Positions 37,280 through 49,900 of a stretch of DNA of 64,000 nt are shown here, one piece after another; the first letter of the stretch is position 1; the number at the start of each line of letters is the position of its first letter. A program made the translations under genes and the position numbers. Below the pieces are notes generated by a model, which was not told the origin of the DNA, did no database searches, and saw nothing but the letters and a program-made list of their open reading frames with translations. Where the stretch lies: the NCBI GenBank assembly GCA_019843655.1, contig JACDQD010000002.1:878585-942584 (forward strand), read 5' to 3'. Source of the DNA: Lethocerus indicus (lineage: Eukaryota; Arthropoda; Insecta; Hemiptera; Belostomatidae).

Positions 37280-37820
37280 TTTGCCTCAATAAGGAAACCA
37301 CCCCGATGATGACGGCGCTTTTGACACGATTCAACCACTGTCAGAGGCGTTTAGGGATTTGTGACTTCATTGCGGATATGTTGATGTCACGGTGGATTGT
37401 CCGGTCAGAAACATACCCCTGTGGGGGGGGGGGAGGGTGAGCATTAAGGATGGTGCGAAGGACTTAACCCCAGGAGCTCGGTCCCCAGGAGCGAAATTTT
37501 TTTCTCTTCGTATTGTTCATTTTAATAAAACGCAACATGTTTACTATGGAAAACACCCAATTCGTAAGTGAATAGTTTTTGGTACACAGTAAAAGCGATG
37601 CCAATTTTTTTCCTGTACAGATTTCAATAGTTCCAGAAAAATCCGGAAAAAATCCGAAAAATCCAGAAAAAAAGTTAAGAGACCAAATTTTCTGTTTAAG
37701 TCTATTCTTTTGAGCCGTATACGGGTTTCGATGACGTCCGCGTCTTGGCGCGTATAGTCTACTTTGTCCGCCCCCGTATAGTTTCTCGAGACGACTGTAA
37801 TTTGTTGCCTGTTCCACCCC
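37280..37820. repeat. Family E repeat copy, interrupted
   Basis: AAACCACCCCGATGATGACGGCGCTTTTGACACGATTCAAC, ATGTTGATGTCACGGTGGATTGTCC and GCATTAAGGATGGTGCGAAG at 37299-37460, then TTTCTGTTTAAGTCTATTCTTTTGAGCC near 37690. The middle holds unrelated sequence. Confidence 0.6.
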
Positions 37821-38978
37821 CACCCCTACAGAGTGTAATATATAAATCCTGTAGCGAGCTCGGAAACTGTGTGGCGGAGAGAGAGAGAGAGAGAGATTCG
37901 TGAATTCTAATTTTGCTCCCCGTCTAGGAAACGCAGAAATTTGTTATTCGTCCCGTAACAAAAGTCGTCAGGCGTAAAACCAGACGCCGACTCCTTGTAA
38001 TCGCCGCCCCCGCCAACCCCCAACCCCCAACCCCGCCAACACAATTGTTCCTTTTCCCTCGGCGTAGCTAATTTTCCCGACCGGAGAGAAACCGCCGCGG
38101 CGCCCCCCCCCTCGCCACACCCCCCCCCGCCCGGAAAAACACCTAGCCCATAATTCGGAGCCGCGAGGAAATCCCTATACAAAGCTGTACGGGAAAACGG
38201 AAGCAGGGCAGGGCCCCTGTTTATTTAGACCGAAAGGCGGTTATGATAATAACGTTTCCCCTTTCGCCCCCCACCCACCACCGCGGCGCCTTCTCCTATC
38301 CCAATAACCGGTCTGTTTAGCCCTTAACTTGAACTAAATAAAATTACAGTCTGTTCGTCTCCTACAATGACGACTTTTGAACTGTACGAAGGAAAATTCG
38401 TGGGGGGGAGGTCGTGTAGACCTTTCTACAAATTTATCCTCGGAAAAAATTAAGGAGGGGGCCATTGTCGTCGACGAGTTGAAAATTAACGAAGGGTACG
38501 AGGCGGTTGGGGGGACGGAGCCGGCCTCCCCCCCCCCCCGTATTTACGTTCAAGAAGGCCAGAATTTTATTTCTGCTCGTAAATATCCGAACTGAGAAGA
38601 AATTTTCACGGTTCCCGGGAACAAACCGGGAACAGATCGAAAAATTTTTCGACCCCCCCCCACCCCCAGAATTCGACTCCTCCCAGAAGAGCCTTGAAAC
38701 CGGACGCATTTGAATTGTAAATACCTGGGGATGGGCGGGGGTGGGGGGCAAAAATACGGAGCATTTCTCGTTCTATTTATATTTTCCAGTTTCCATATTT
38801 TAACTTGGCCGAATACTACACCGTTTTAAAATGGGCGCTGTAAAATGCAAACACTTAATAAATCCGAAGGGGAAAGATAAATTGTTACCAGTTTAACGTT
38901 GGTAATTTCGTCCGTGGGCGTTTCCAATTCAAATTCGCGCCCAATTTACAAGAACGTGAAATTTGATAAAAAAAAAAA
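37821..38978. other. No gene recognised
   Basis: Several C/G runs (38102-38127, 38527-38540, 38653-38666). Frames are shadows of these runs. Confidence 0.4.
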
Positions 38979-39035
38979 ACCGGTCTAGCAAATAGACACC
39001 AGAAAGACCAGAAACACCAACAAACCTACGGTAAG
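38979..39035. repeat. Family A right-arm fragment
   Basis: AAACCGGTCTAGCAAATAGAC...CAGAAACACCAACAAACCTACGGTA matches the inverted right arm. Confidence 0.5.
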
Positions 39036-39534
39036 TTATTTGTGCCAAATATTGCCGAATAATTGTAGAAAATTGGCTGAAGGGCGACAGAAAAATTGTG
39101 ACATTTTGAAGGGCGCCGACCGATAAAAGGGAATTTTCTTTTTGATTTTATTTCAAAGCCCCCCCCCCACTTTGTATATATATATATTTAAGGGTCGTCC
39201 CTACGCGGAGTATGTAATGGGTGGCGGTCATCGCGCCAAGCGGAATGCATACATTTTGGGCCATACATTATGCATGGGGCCGCGATGAAAATGTATTCGC
39301 GCGGCTTTACATTCAAGGGGTTGGGGGAGGGGGGGGGCGGCCTAAAATTGGACCTAGTTTCAATATATATTTTAAGTTTCGGCCTACCCCCACCCCCAAC
39401 CCCTCCACGCTAGCATATTTATCCACAGCGCCCCCCTCCCGCCCCCAAAGATACATTTTCCTTAGCGGTTTAAGGTGAAGAAACACCGCCGCCGTGTAGT
39501 AACTTTAGTAACTTTTCTATTTTTCACAATCAAC

Positions 39535-40495
39535 TTTTTACAATTGATACGTTTGTCTCGATAAAAAAAAAACCACCCCCCGACGATGGCGATTTTTGAC
39601 ACGATTCAACTATATGGATGGGTGAGAGAGAGGGAGGAAAGGGACTTCAGGAACTTAGGGATTTTGTGACTTCGTCGACTGTCCTGTTAAGTTGAGAGGT
39701 CACGGTGGTTAGAAACATACAGGGGAGCATTGAGTATGGTGCGAAGGACTTTTGATTGGAATCATCTGGATTGGAGCGATGTCGGATGTCCCAATGGAGG
39801 AACCCGGCATAGCTTTGTACATTGAGTAACGGCCTCAAGAGTCCAAATGTTGCTGTTTAAGTCGATTCTTTTCAGTCCTGTATGTGGGGGGGGAATTCCA
39901 CGTGAGTCCACTTTGTCTTGTAAACATACAGGGGAGCATTAAGGATGGTGCGAAGGACTTTTGATTGGAATCATCTGGATTGGAGCGATGTTGGATGTCC
40001 CAATGGAGGAACCCGGCATAGCTTTGTACATTGAGTAACGGCCTCAAGAGTCCAAATGTTGCTGTTTAAGTCGATTCTTTTCAGTCCTGTATGTGGGGGA
40101 GGGGGGGAATTCCACGTGAGTCCACTTTGTCTTGTAAACATACAGGGGAGCATTAAGGATGGTGCGAAGGACTTTTGATTGGAATCATCTGGATTGGAGC
40201 GATGTCGGATGTCCCAATGGAGGAACCCGGCATAGCTTTGTACATTGAGTAACGGCCTCAAGAGTCCAAATGTTGCTGTTTAAGTCGATTCTTTTCAGTC
40301 CTGTATGTGGGGGAGGGGGGGAATTCCACGTGAGTCCACTTTGTCTTGTAAACATACAGGGAGCATTAAGGATGGTGCGAAGGACTTTGATTGGAATCAT
40401 CTGGATTTGGAGGCCTGTCCCAGGAAACATTGAGTAACGGCCTCAAGAGTCCAAATGTTGCTGTTTAAGTCGATTCTTTTCAGTCCTGTATCCTG
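39535..40495. repeat. Family E with a local tandem array (about 214-bp unit)
   Basis: After a family E head (CAATCAACTTTTTACAATTGATAC, CCCGACGATGGCGATTTTTGACACGATTCAAC), a unit starting TAAACATACAGGGGAGCATTAAGG repeats with starts near 39712, 39921, 40135 and 40349. Units are nearly identical; the last is degraded after GGAATCATCTGGAT. Frames of 60-96 aa on the minus strand are copies of one repeat-derived frame. Confidence 0.88.
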
Positions 40496-41194
40496 CAATT
40501 GCAATCCTGGAAAATTGCAGGATTTGGGCCGGTAATAAGGATGCGTCTGTGGCAAGGACTCAGGAAGAATCCTGTCCTCAAGGACAGGACTTGAGGCACG
40601 AAATCGAGGGTTGAAAACCGAATTGATTGGACGTAGTTAAGGATGGGAATGGGGGCGTTTCAGGAGGATTCTCCCGACCTTGTACGAGGAGGGTTCGAAT
40701 GGACTCTTATTGGGGTTCGGGGATTAATCGCAAATTTAAAGTTTCTATCAGGTTCTACCCCCACCCCCTCCCCCGGATTTGTCTACACGGCTAGATACAA
40801 CTAAGCCTTATTATCACTATTGACAGAGATATAAGATTCAAAGTTTTCTCTCGCTCCCGTATCTATCTATCTATCTATCTATAATGTATGCGCCGTTAGG
40901 GCGGCGGCCCATTAATTTAATTTGACGTCTGGGCCCGGTCTATCTGTACAAATGTGTGGCACCCCCATATTATACATACAGTCCCGTCTGTATGTACTAC
41001 AATTCGGGATTGACATCTAGTGGCCTGTCGACGTAATTGGACACTCGTACGTTATACGACGCCGGGCCGAGCATATACAGCGTGTATGATGTATGTATAA
41101 CATGCGTGGTCATAGCCAGATTGAAGCTATTAACCGATCTAGCCGACCAATAATATATGATCTGCCGTCCTGTATATATATATATATATATATA
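40496..41194. other. No gene recognised
   Basis: Includes a TATC microsatellite (about 40860-40882) and a (TA)n run at about 41173-41194 next to a family B copy. Confidence 0.45.
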
Positions 41195-41372
41195 CAGAGG
41201 TTTAACAGTCCATAAATTGCAAACTAATTGACGGAGTTGTGTCTCATTTTTGTTGAAACTGTAGCTTAAAGTACGACTTTAACAGTATATAACAGTACCG
41301 AAAATGAGACGACTCCGCGTCAATTAGTTTGCAAGTTATGGACTTTTAAACGGTGGATACATATTTTTTTTT
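41195..41372. mobile_element. Family B solo-ends palindrome
   Basis: Only the two inverted ends remain: AACAGTCCATAAATTGCAAACTAATTGACGGAGTTGT, then ACGACTCCGCGTCAATTAGTTTGCAAGTTATGGACTTTTAAACGGTGGATACAT; the inner sequence is deleted. Confidence 0.65.
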
Positions 41373-43309
41373 CTTTCTGGGACGGACGTAGAAAGGGATG
41401 AAATCGCGAAATTGCTGCCGTTCTGGCAACAAATGATCCGATTTTTAAACAATAAGTCGTCGGAAACGGTTCGTAAAACCTGCTGGTACATCGTAGGAGA
41501 TCAGTCAAATAATTAGCTGTACCCGAAAGTAATCGAGAATTTGATAAAATGTAGTCTTTTTTAGCAAAATAAAATTAAAGTCCAAAGTCAAAATGTCGAT
41601 TACTTTTGGGTAACCCCCATAATACAATTCCACTTTACCTGTTGTCCCACAACTGAGACAGGTCCAGGACTTAAAACGCTTTTATTTCAGAATCTATTTG
41701 AATACATAATCGTAGGGGCGGCCTTTTTACGAAATTTCTTTTCGTACATCTTTAATCTATCCCTCAACATCAGAAAACAATTTTATTGTATAAACTGTTC
41801 GCAATGGAACTTACTCTTAAGTTTCGAGATACAGTGCGACGAGATATTTTATATTCATTTCTGGCTCCGCTAAGAATGCCGCCCATCGAAAGGGTCTTTT
41901 TACTTTTGAACCGGGGTGGGGGGTGGAAAAAAAAACACGTTAAAGAAGAAGTTTGTTAATGTCGCCGGCTTCTCTAATATTCCGCCCTACGGTGTCAGAA
42001 ATAAACCTCGGGATTTCAGTTAATTCCCCCTTTCAGAATATCTCTTATACACAAAGTACATCTTGCCCCCGCCCCCGGAAAACTGCTTTTACTGCCCGGT
42101 ATTAACGCCTTTAAGGTACACCGTCCTCTCTCTCTCCCCTTTACCGCTTCTTCTTTTGGTTCTCACTTTTTATGCTCGGTACATAAAAAAAAAAATAAAA
42201 ATAAAAAAAAGGGGCGGACGAGAGGAGGAAGACGCAGGGCATGGACCCCCTTTAACACTTGGCCGGTTTTTACTTTTACCCCCCTCAAAGGACGGATTTT
42301 CTTGGCCACCGTCATGGCCGGTAGGATTCCGTAGGAACCGAAACTTCTGTATCAGGTTCCGGAAAACCTTCACCGATCCATGTTTTCCCTTTGTACACCC
42401 CTCGAACCCTTATATTGTCTCCATTCTCGTGTCGGCGCACAAAGAAGGGCTGGACAAAAAAAAAAAAAAGGAATACCTTCCCCAACAAGGTTGAGCTTTA
42501 TTATCGACCCTTACGGACTTCGTCCATTACAATAACTCATTTTTACCGCCACACTAGACTCAATAAATCAAACGCGGTTGAAATTTTATCGTGTTTCGTG
42601 CATCTGGCCGCCGGCGTCGTGCAAATTATTCATCGCCGGCATTAGAAAATCGCCAACCTGTTCCCGCCGGGGTGGGTGGGGTGGGAATCCTCGAGGCGGG
42701 AATGGGACAGAAAACTGGATAATATTATTCTATTCCCCGATTCAACACTGCAATTACAACAACAAAACAGGGGGACTGCAAGTAAACGCAAATAACTATC
42801 GGGGTGGGCAACTAAATAATTGGGGATTGTTCTCATCTTTGGGCGCGTGCATTTTTTCACCCTTGCGTGGTGCATTTTTCGGAATAGTGTACTTATTTTT
42901 TGCCAAAACGCCAACCGAAGAGTCGTCGACGAGGCGAGTGTTACACGTAATTCAAGTGAAGAGAATTGTATTTTCCATTTATTTTTTTTCAATATCCTCC
43001 CCGACGCCCTGTAAATTGTACCTACTGCGCTCAATTACTCAAAAGGAAAGCATACAATTACATTCTGAGTACGTTTTCTACGGTTTTCCAATTATCATCA
43101 GGTCGAATTGGGCGGTATATCTCGAGGATGGGCACCAATCAATTGGTTCCGCGCAAGGGATGAAAGTCCATAATCGAGCCGAGGTTCGAGGGGGGTTTCG
43201 CCCATTTTCCTGACGACGTAGAACCGGCAAGAGTTCCGAAACGTTGTAAAGCGATCAACAACACCCCCAGAGAGATGAGGGGGGCCGCCCCCGCCCCTGA
43301 GGAAAGCAC
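41373..43309. other. No gene recognised; family C-like fragment at about 42805
   Basis: GGTGGGCAACTAAATAATTGGGGA resembles a mariner end. A frame of 211 codons (42578-43213) is open but crosses this fragment, has no recognisable domain and no splice support, so it is not called as a gene. Confidence 0.4.
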
Positions 43310-43570
43310 GATCAACTTTAACAGTTGATACGTGTATATTTTTCACGTGTATAAAGAAACCACCCCCCCCGATGATGGCGCTTTTTGAAACGATTCAACT
43401 ACCGTCCGAGAAGGTGATCTCCCTCTCTCTCTCAGGGCCGGTGGGGAGTTTAAGCCGTCCCGTTTGGGGGGGATATTGGACGGGTAAGGGAGGAAAGGGA
43501 TTTTTTTGACTTGGTCGGTATGTTGACGGTCATTATACCGGGTCTCCCGTAGCTCTGTACGCGTACGCCC
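43310..43570. repeat. Family E repeat copy, upstream of the kirre-like start
   Basis: GATCAACTTTAACAGTTGATACG, AAACCACCCCCCCCGATGATGGCGCTTTTTG and CGATTCAACTACCGTCCGAG match the family E head. Confidence 0.6.
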
Positions 43571-43674
43571 CCTTGAGATTGAAGGCCAAGCTGCTGGTCA
43601 ACCCTTGTCGGGCCGGAATGGCCGGGCCCCTAACTGCCGGAAAAACACTGAAAAGACGCTTCCGTTTTCAGAGG

Positions 43675-43912
43675 ATGGACTGGTGTGTTGTCTCGCTCCT
43701 GTTGGCGACGATGGTGGCCGTCGGCGGGGAACAGAGGTTCGCGATGGAGCCCCAGGATCAGACGGCGATTGTCGGCAGCCGGGTGACCCTTCCGTGCCGC
43801 GTCATCGACAAGACCGGCAGCCTCCAGTGGACCAAGGACGATTTCGGACTGGGCATACACAGGGAACTGCCCGGATTCCAGAGGTACACGATGATCGGCA
43901 GCGACGACGAAG
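43675..43912 (+). CDS. kirre: kirre-like coding exon 1
   Basis: Signal peptide (MDWCVVSLLLATMVAVGG) and first half of Ig1 (VTLPCRV, LQWTKDDFGLG). The donor GAAG|GTGAGC leaves phase 1, completing Gly with exon 2. Confidence 0.92.
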
Positions 43913-46900
43913 GTGAGCCGGTGTCAAAATAATATTCCTGAATTCCTTCCGCCCCAATCCTTGTATTGTCACGAAATTGACGCAAGATTTGAATCGAACT
44001 GTGCCAGCCGAACGTTCATCATTTTTGACATATCGTCGAACTACCCCTAAACTATCAGCTTTTCAAAAAGTGTTTTTTTTTTTTAATACAGTTTCCGACT
44101 CTACTGCGAGAACGGTGGCAAATTTTCAAATCTTGCTTTAATTTCGGGTGCATATACAAACATCTTGACCATATACAGAGTGGTCCAAAAAAAATGTATC
44201 CACCGTTTAAAAGTCCATAACTTGAAAACTAATTGAGGGAGTTGTCTCATTTTCGGTAGTGTTTATAGTGTTGTAGTTGCGGCAATCGCGCCATACAAGT
44301 GTTGTATTTGTGTTTTTGTCAGATGACAGTCAGTGTTCTGTTGTGTCAGTTGTACCTTTTGTTACTCGAGTAAACGCTTGGCCGGCGCAAGGCTTAGAAT
44401 TCGACGAACTTAGAAGGTCAGTTTTGAAGTGGAATTTTAAGTACAAAAACATTAAAAATGGGGTTCAACGGCAATGGTGAAATTAGTACCGTTTCGAACA
44501 CCTACAGTGTGTGATATCTTCAAGTTGGACTTTAATCTACAGTTTCACCGAAAATTAGACACAACTCAGTCAATTAGTTACCAAGTTATGGACTGTTGAA
44601 CGGTGGATACATTTTTTTGGACCACTCTCTAATTGAGATGGATTGAAATGAAACGTTGAAAGTTGTAGAGGCCGGTATTTTACGATGAAAAATAAAAATA
44701 AGATGAAAATCTACTGAAAACTAGTTTGATTTCTGTGCAGTTTTGACCGTTAAGACGTATTAGACGCCAATTTTGGGGAAATTTTCGATTCACCTCCCGA
44801 AAAGAACTGCTCAAGAGACACGGAATGCATCTTATCAAATTGTCGATTAATTTTTGGGCAGACCTAATATTTAACGGCATCGGGGCCCCGTTTTTTTTTT
44901 CGGACCTAATAACGGTCTAATATGACTATATTTTTGGTACCTCGGTTCGGTTTTACTTTGATCGCGATACACCACCAGATAAGACGGCCCTCTCTCTCTC
45001 TCTCGATTCTTTGAACAAACTCTTGGTTCATATATTTCTCCGGCCGTTAATTTTTGCCCCCCCCCCCCCTCCCCGCCAACAATAGATAAGGGGTTAGATT
45101 TACGCCCGCCAGTCGGCCAATTTAATGTATTCTTAAAATACTTTTACGCATAATTTTCCTTACCTCCCCCGGATACTAATTTCGAAAGTCGTTCAAAAAG
45201 TTTTTTCCCACCCTTACCCAGATTAACCGGAGTCTGTACGAATGTTCGGGATTAATCAGCAATTTTTTTCAAAATCTTTCCCTTCTCCAGGCGACTACTC
45301 GCTGGACATCTACCCGGTAGTGCTGGAGGACGACGGCCAGTACCAGTGCCAGGTGGGTCCCGGACCGGGGGCGATCCGGGCGTCCGGTCGAGGTTCGCCG
45401 CCCTCACCGTCCTCACGCCCCCCGAACCCCCCAGGATACTACAGGGACCGAGGCTCGTCACCACCGAGGACAGGGAAATTGAGCTGGAGTGCATGTCCGC
45501 CGGGGGAAAGCCGCCCGCCGAGGTAACCAACCGCCTAAGGGATGACACTCACAACAGAACCCTAATCATTTAAGGAAGCCATAGAATTTAACACTAAACG
45601 TACCGGCATTTTTCTATACCGAATCCTACAATAGAGGGGGGTCATTTGACCCCTTATGTTCTTTACTCGTTAAAAGGAAATAATTTGCAACATCGTTTCT
45701 AATATCGTATAAAATAATCGGGGGTTCTCCTCCGTACATTTGCCGCGAACAAATTTTTTTAGAAATTATGTTTGAGTTTCTGTTTTTTTTATTGCCTGCG
45801 CAAAATCTTATTTGACATTTTTTTTTCCCTGGAGCTCGAATTATTATCGGAGCCGCCAATTGATTCTGCATCTGTTGCACTTCGATTTGACGCCGCACTT
45901 TCCGCCCCATTTCTGTCGAATATATCCATTTTATTATAGTATATAATTGTTTGTATCTATCGGTTCAGATGGATGAAAACCTTCGCTTGAGAAGCGTCTC
46001 TGAGTTCGGAACTCGGGAGAGAAATTTTTATAAAATAAGCCGTAAGAAAGAGGGAAAGCGAGAAATCGTGCAATCGGACGATATTTGAATTTACACGAAA
46101 GTCGAATGACCGACAAAAAAAATTTTCAAAACGGGTAAATTTCAACCCCGCCTGGTGCGTTCAGTGTAATGACGATCCCAATCACATTAAAATGTATTAA
46201 AATGTATAAAGGGTGTCCTAAAATTAACACGAGATTTGAATTAACCAGTCGGCTACCAGAGCCTTGGAGGGTAGCCCAAGTTTTTTTTTTGAAAAAGTAA
46301 AATATAAAAACTGAACGATTTATCGATAAGAAATTCATTTTATTTTACGAAAATTCCGTCATATTGTCGAGAGATATGTTTCTGTTGAAAAAATATTAAT
46401 TTTAATAATAATTTTTTGTAGCTCGCTTATATACATCCAATTGCGTAACAATTTTAATAATTTCGAGAAATCTTTTCTTTTTTTAAAATTTAACTTATTG
46501 CCCGTTAATTTTCACTAAATCTGCCAAAAACGACCCCTAATTCAAGTGTCGTAAAGACTCTTGGAACTTGACAATTTTGTTCAATAATCGACACGTTCTC
46601 AAACGCGCCTTTTGTGTAAATTGTCCAAAAATACACATCACAGTGTGTGACGTTGGGATGTGGTAAAAAAAGCGGGTTTTTTTCTTTTCTTTGAATTCTA
46701 AATTTTTTTATACGGAATCGTAAAGTAGACAGGATAATAAAACATGCATGTTTTGTCGAAATTTTTCCACGACCGTTTCGCATGAAACCGGACACTCTTT
46801 ACCATCCCGTTTAGGCCGAAAGTACTGTGCTAACGTGTCGCTATACCACGTGTAACGCCACGTGTAATTTGTACCCTAAACTATCGGCTGTAGAATGGTT

Positions 46901-49900
46901 TTTTTTTCAATAGGTTTGCCGACTCTATTGTGGCGAATTCAAATCCCGTCGCCAATTTTCGGGACACCGTCCCTCTTGAAATTTTTCCGAAATTTTATCC
47001 AAAATTCCGTCTGTTTAGATCACGTGGATAGACGGTTTGGGCAACGTGCTGAAGGACGGCATAGAGACCAAAGTGGAGAAATTGGCCGACGGCAGGCGTT
47101 CCAACGCCCGGTCAATTCTGACGCTGATACCGAAAAAGGAGCACCACAACACGACGTTCACGTGCCAAGCGCAGAACGCCGCCGATCGAACGTACAAAAG
47201 CGCGAAACTCGGGGAACTCGAAGTCAAATACGCCCCAAAGGTCCGTTAGTTTTTTTTTTACTCTTTCAATCCCCGTACACGACTCGAACGGGAAAATTTC
47301 GGACACTTAAAGCATACAGGGTTGTTGGGGGGTTTCCACCCCATGACATACGAGATCGCTCCAATCCAGAAATTCCAGAAAATTTTCAGTCGAAACTCCT
47401 TCGCACCGTCCTCAATTCTCCCCGTTTCCAACCGGACAATCCAGCACGACCTCACTCAACGTAACCGGACAGTCGACGAAGTCCCGGTTCCCGAAGTCCT
47501 TTTTCCTCTCTTATACCCGTCCATTATACCCACAGCGACGGCTTAAGTTCTCAATATCACTTGCGACGTGAAACATTTCTACGAACAATCGACGCAGTCT
47601 GAGTGAATTGATTGAGAAGGGTCGGTTTAAAATTGTAAATTCGAAGTGGAACTGACCCCCAGATCGGATTTTTCTCAGTTCCGAATTTCAACGATAAGAC
47701 ATTGGATAACTAATTCTATATACCTGTCTGCGAGGGGTTGGAATACTGTAGGTTCGTGATGTTTCTCTCTCTCTCGCTGCCGGTTTGGTCTTCTGCTGGA
47801 CCGGTTTGTCGGCTGCTCGCCGTCTTCAGTAGCGGTGACGGCGAGCGGCCGACAAACCGGTCTAGCAAAAGACCAAAACCGGCAGCGAGACAGAAACATC
47901 ACGAACTTACATTCGGATAACGATCTTGAATCAGTCTCATTGTACCATATTTCTGAAGGCCGGATCTTAAACATAAGTAACTTTGTCCGGCGGCCGTCTA
48001 CCGACACTGTATCAACTGTATTTCTATCCGTCTATCTATTGTGTATTTCAGGTGTCCGTGTCGATGGTGGGCGGTCCGTCGCGTCTAATCGAAGGGTCGA
48101 CGTCCGGTTCAGGTGTACGGCCGACGCCAACCCTCCGACGTCAACTACAGGTGGTACATCAACGACAGGCTGGTCGAGACCGACGCCACGACCGAACTAC
48201 TGTTGACGAACGTGACCAGGTCGCAGCACGATTCGATAGTCAAGTGCGAGGTGCACAACGACGTCGGAAAGAGCGAAGAGTCCGAGACGCTGGACATTAG
48301 CTGTGAGTTGAATGTCATTCTCTACAGTTGATCTGGGCGTCGTTAAAATTGTTTTCTTTCGTACAGTTTCTAGACCAGTTTCTGCTACAGGTACCTATAC
48401 TCGTATATAGACCGGTTTCTACATCGGAACCGATTGACGGGCGGATCGACGCAACCGCCCGAATACGACGAATATTTGATGATCGATAATTGAGATATAT
48501 CGTCTTGAAATATTGCAGACGGTCCGAGGTTCAGGAACAGGCCCAGGAGTGTGCAGGCGGACAAGGGCTCGACTGTGACTCTGACCTGCGACGTCGACGG
48601 AAATCCACAGCCGGACATTGTCTGGCTGCACGAAGCCACCGACCGAGTTAGTACAACTCATTTTATTAAAGTATGAATCATCTGCGAATCAATTTTTATT
48701 TTTATATATATATATATTTATTTATTATTATTTTTATTTATTAATTAACGTAGATAATTTTTATTCCCAATTGTATAATACGTGCAATTGATTGACTGGA
48801 TGGGAAGCCGCCAGAATATTTTTTTTATATTTCTCGTTTTCTCGGAATCTAGAGTTTTTCCGGATACTCTCAGTGCGGTTAAAAATCTTCAATTAGAAAA
48901 ATATTGTTATCGTATACAATATACAATATGCAATGTGCAATGTGCAATGTGCAATATGCAATATGCAATATGCAATATTCAATATGCAATATGCAATATT
49001 CAATATGCAATATGCAATATTCAATATTCAATATGCAATATTCAATATGCAATATGCAATATGCAATATTCAATATGCAATATTCAATATGCAATATGCA
49101 ATATTCAAGATGCAATATGCAACATTCAATTTGCAATGTGCAATAATCAAGATGCAATATGCAATATTCAATACGCAATGTGCAATGTGCAATGTTCAAT
49201 GTCCAATGTCCAATGTCCAATGTCCAATATTCAATAGTCAATGTGCAATGTATATTATTCAATATGCAATGTGCAATGTGCAATATTCAAGATGCAATAT
49301 GCAATACGCAATATGCAATATGCAATATTCAATATGCAATGTCAATGTCAATGTCCAATGTGCAATGCAATATCAATATGCAATATGCAATATGCAATAT
49401 GCAATATGCAATATGCAATATGCAATATGCAATATGCAATATGCAATATGCAATATGCAATATGCAATATGCAATATGCAATGTGCAATGTGGAATATTC
49501 AATGTCCAATGTGCAATATGTGCAATGTGCAATATGCAATGCAATGCAATATGCAATATGCAATATGCAATATGCAATGTGCAATGTGCAATGTGCAATG
49601 TGCAATGTTCAATATGCAATGTGCAATGTGCAATGGCCAATGTGCAATGTGCAATATTCAATATTCAATGTTCAATGTCCAATGTCCAATGTCCAAAATG
49701 CAATATACAATATACAGATTTTTTTCCGTTAGAAAAAGATTGTTATCGTATACAATATACAATATGAAATGTGCAATGTGCAATGGGCAATGGGCAATGT
49801 GCAATGGGCAATGGGCAATGTGCAATATTCAATGCACAATATGCAATATGCAATGTGCAATGCAATGGGCAATGGGCAATGGGCAATGTGCAATATACAA

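Noticed and set aside
42578..43213. 211-codon open frame upstream of the kirre-like gene
   Set aside because: No domain, no splice or start support, and it crosses a mariner-like fragment.
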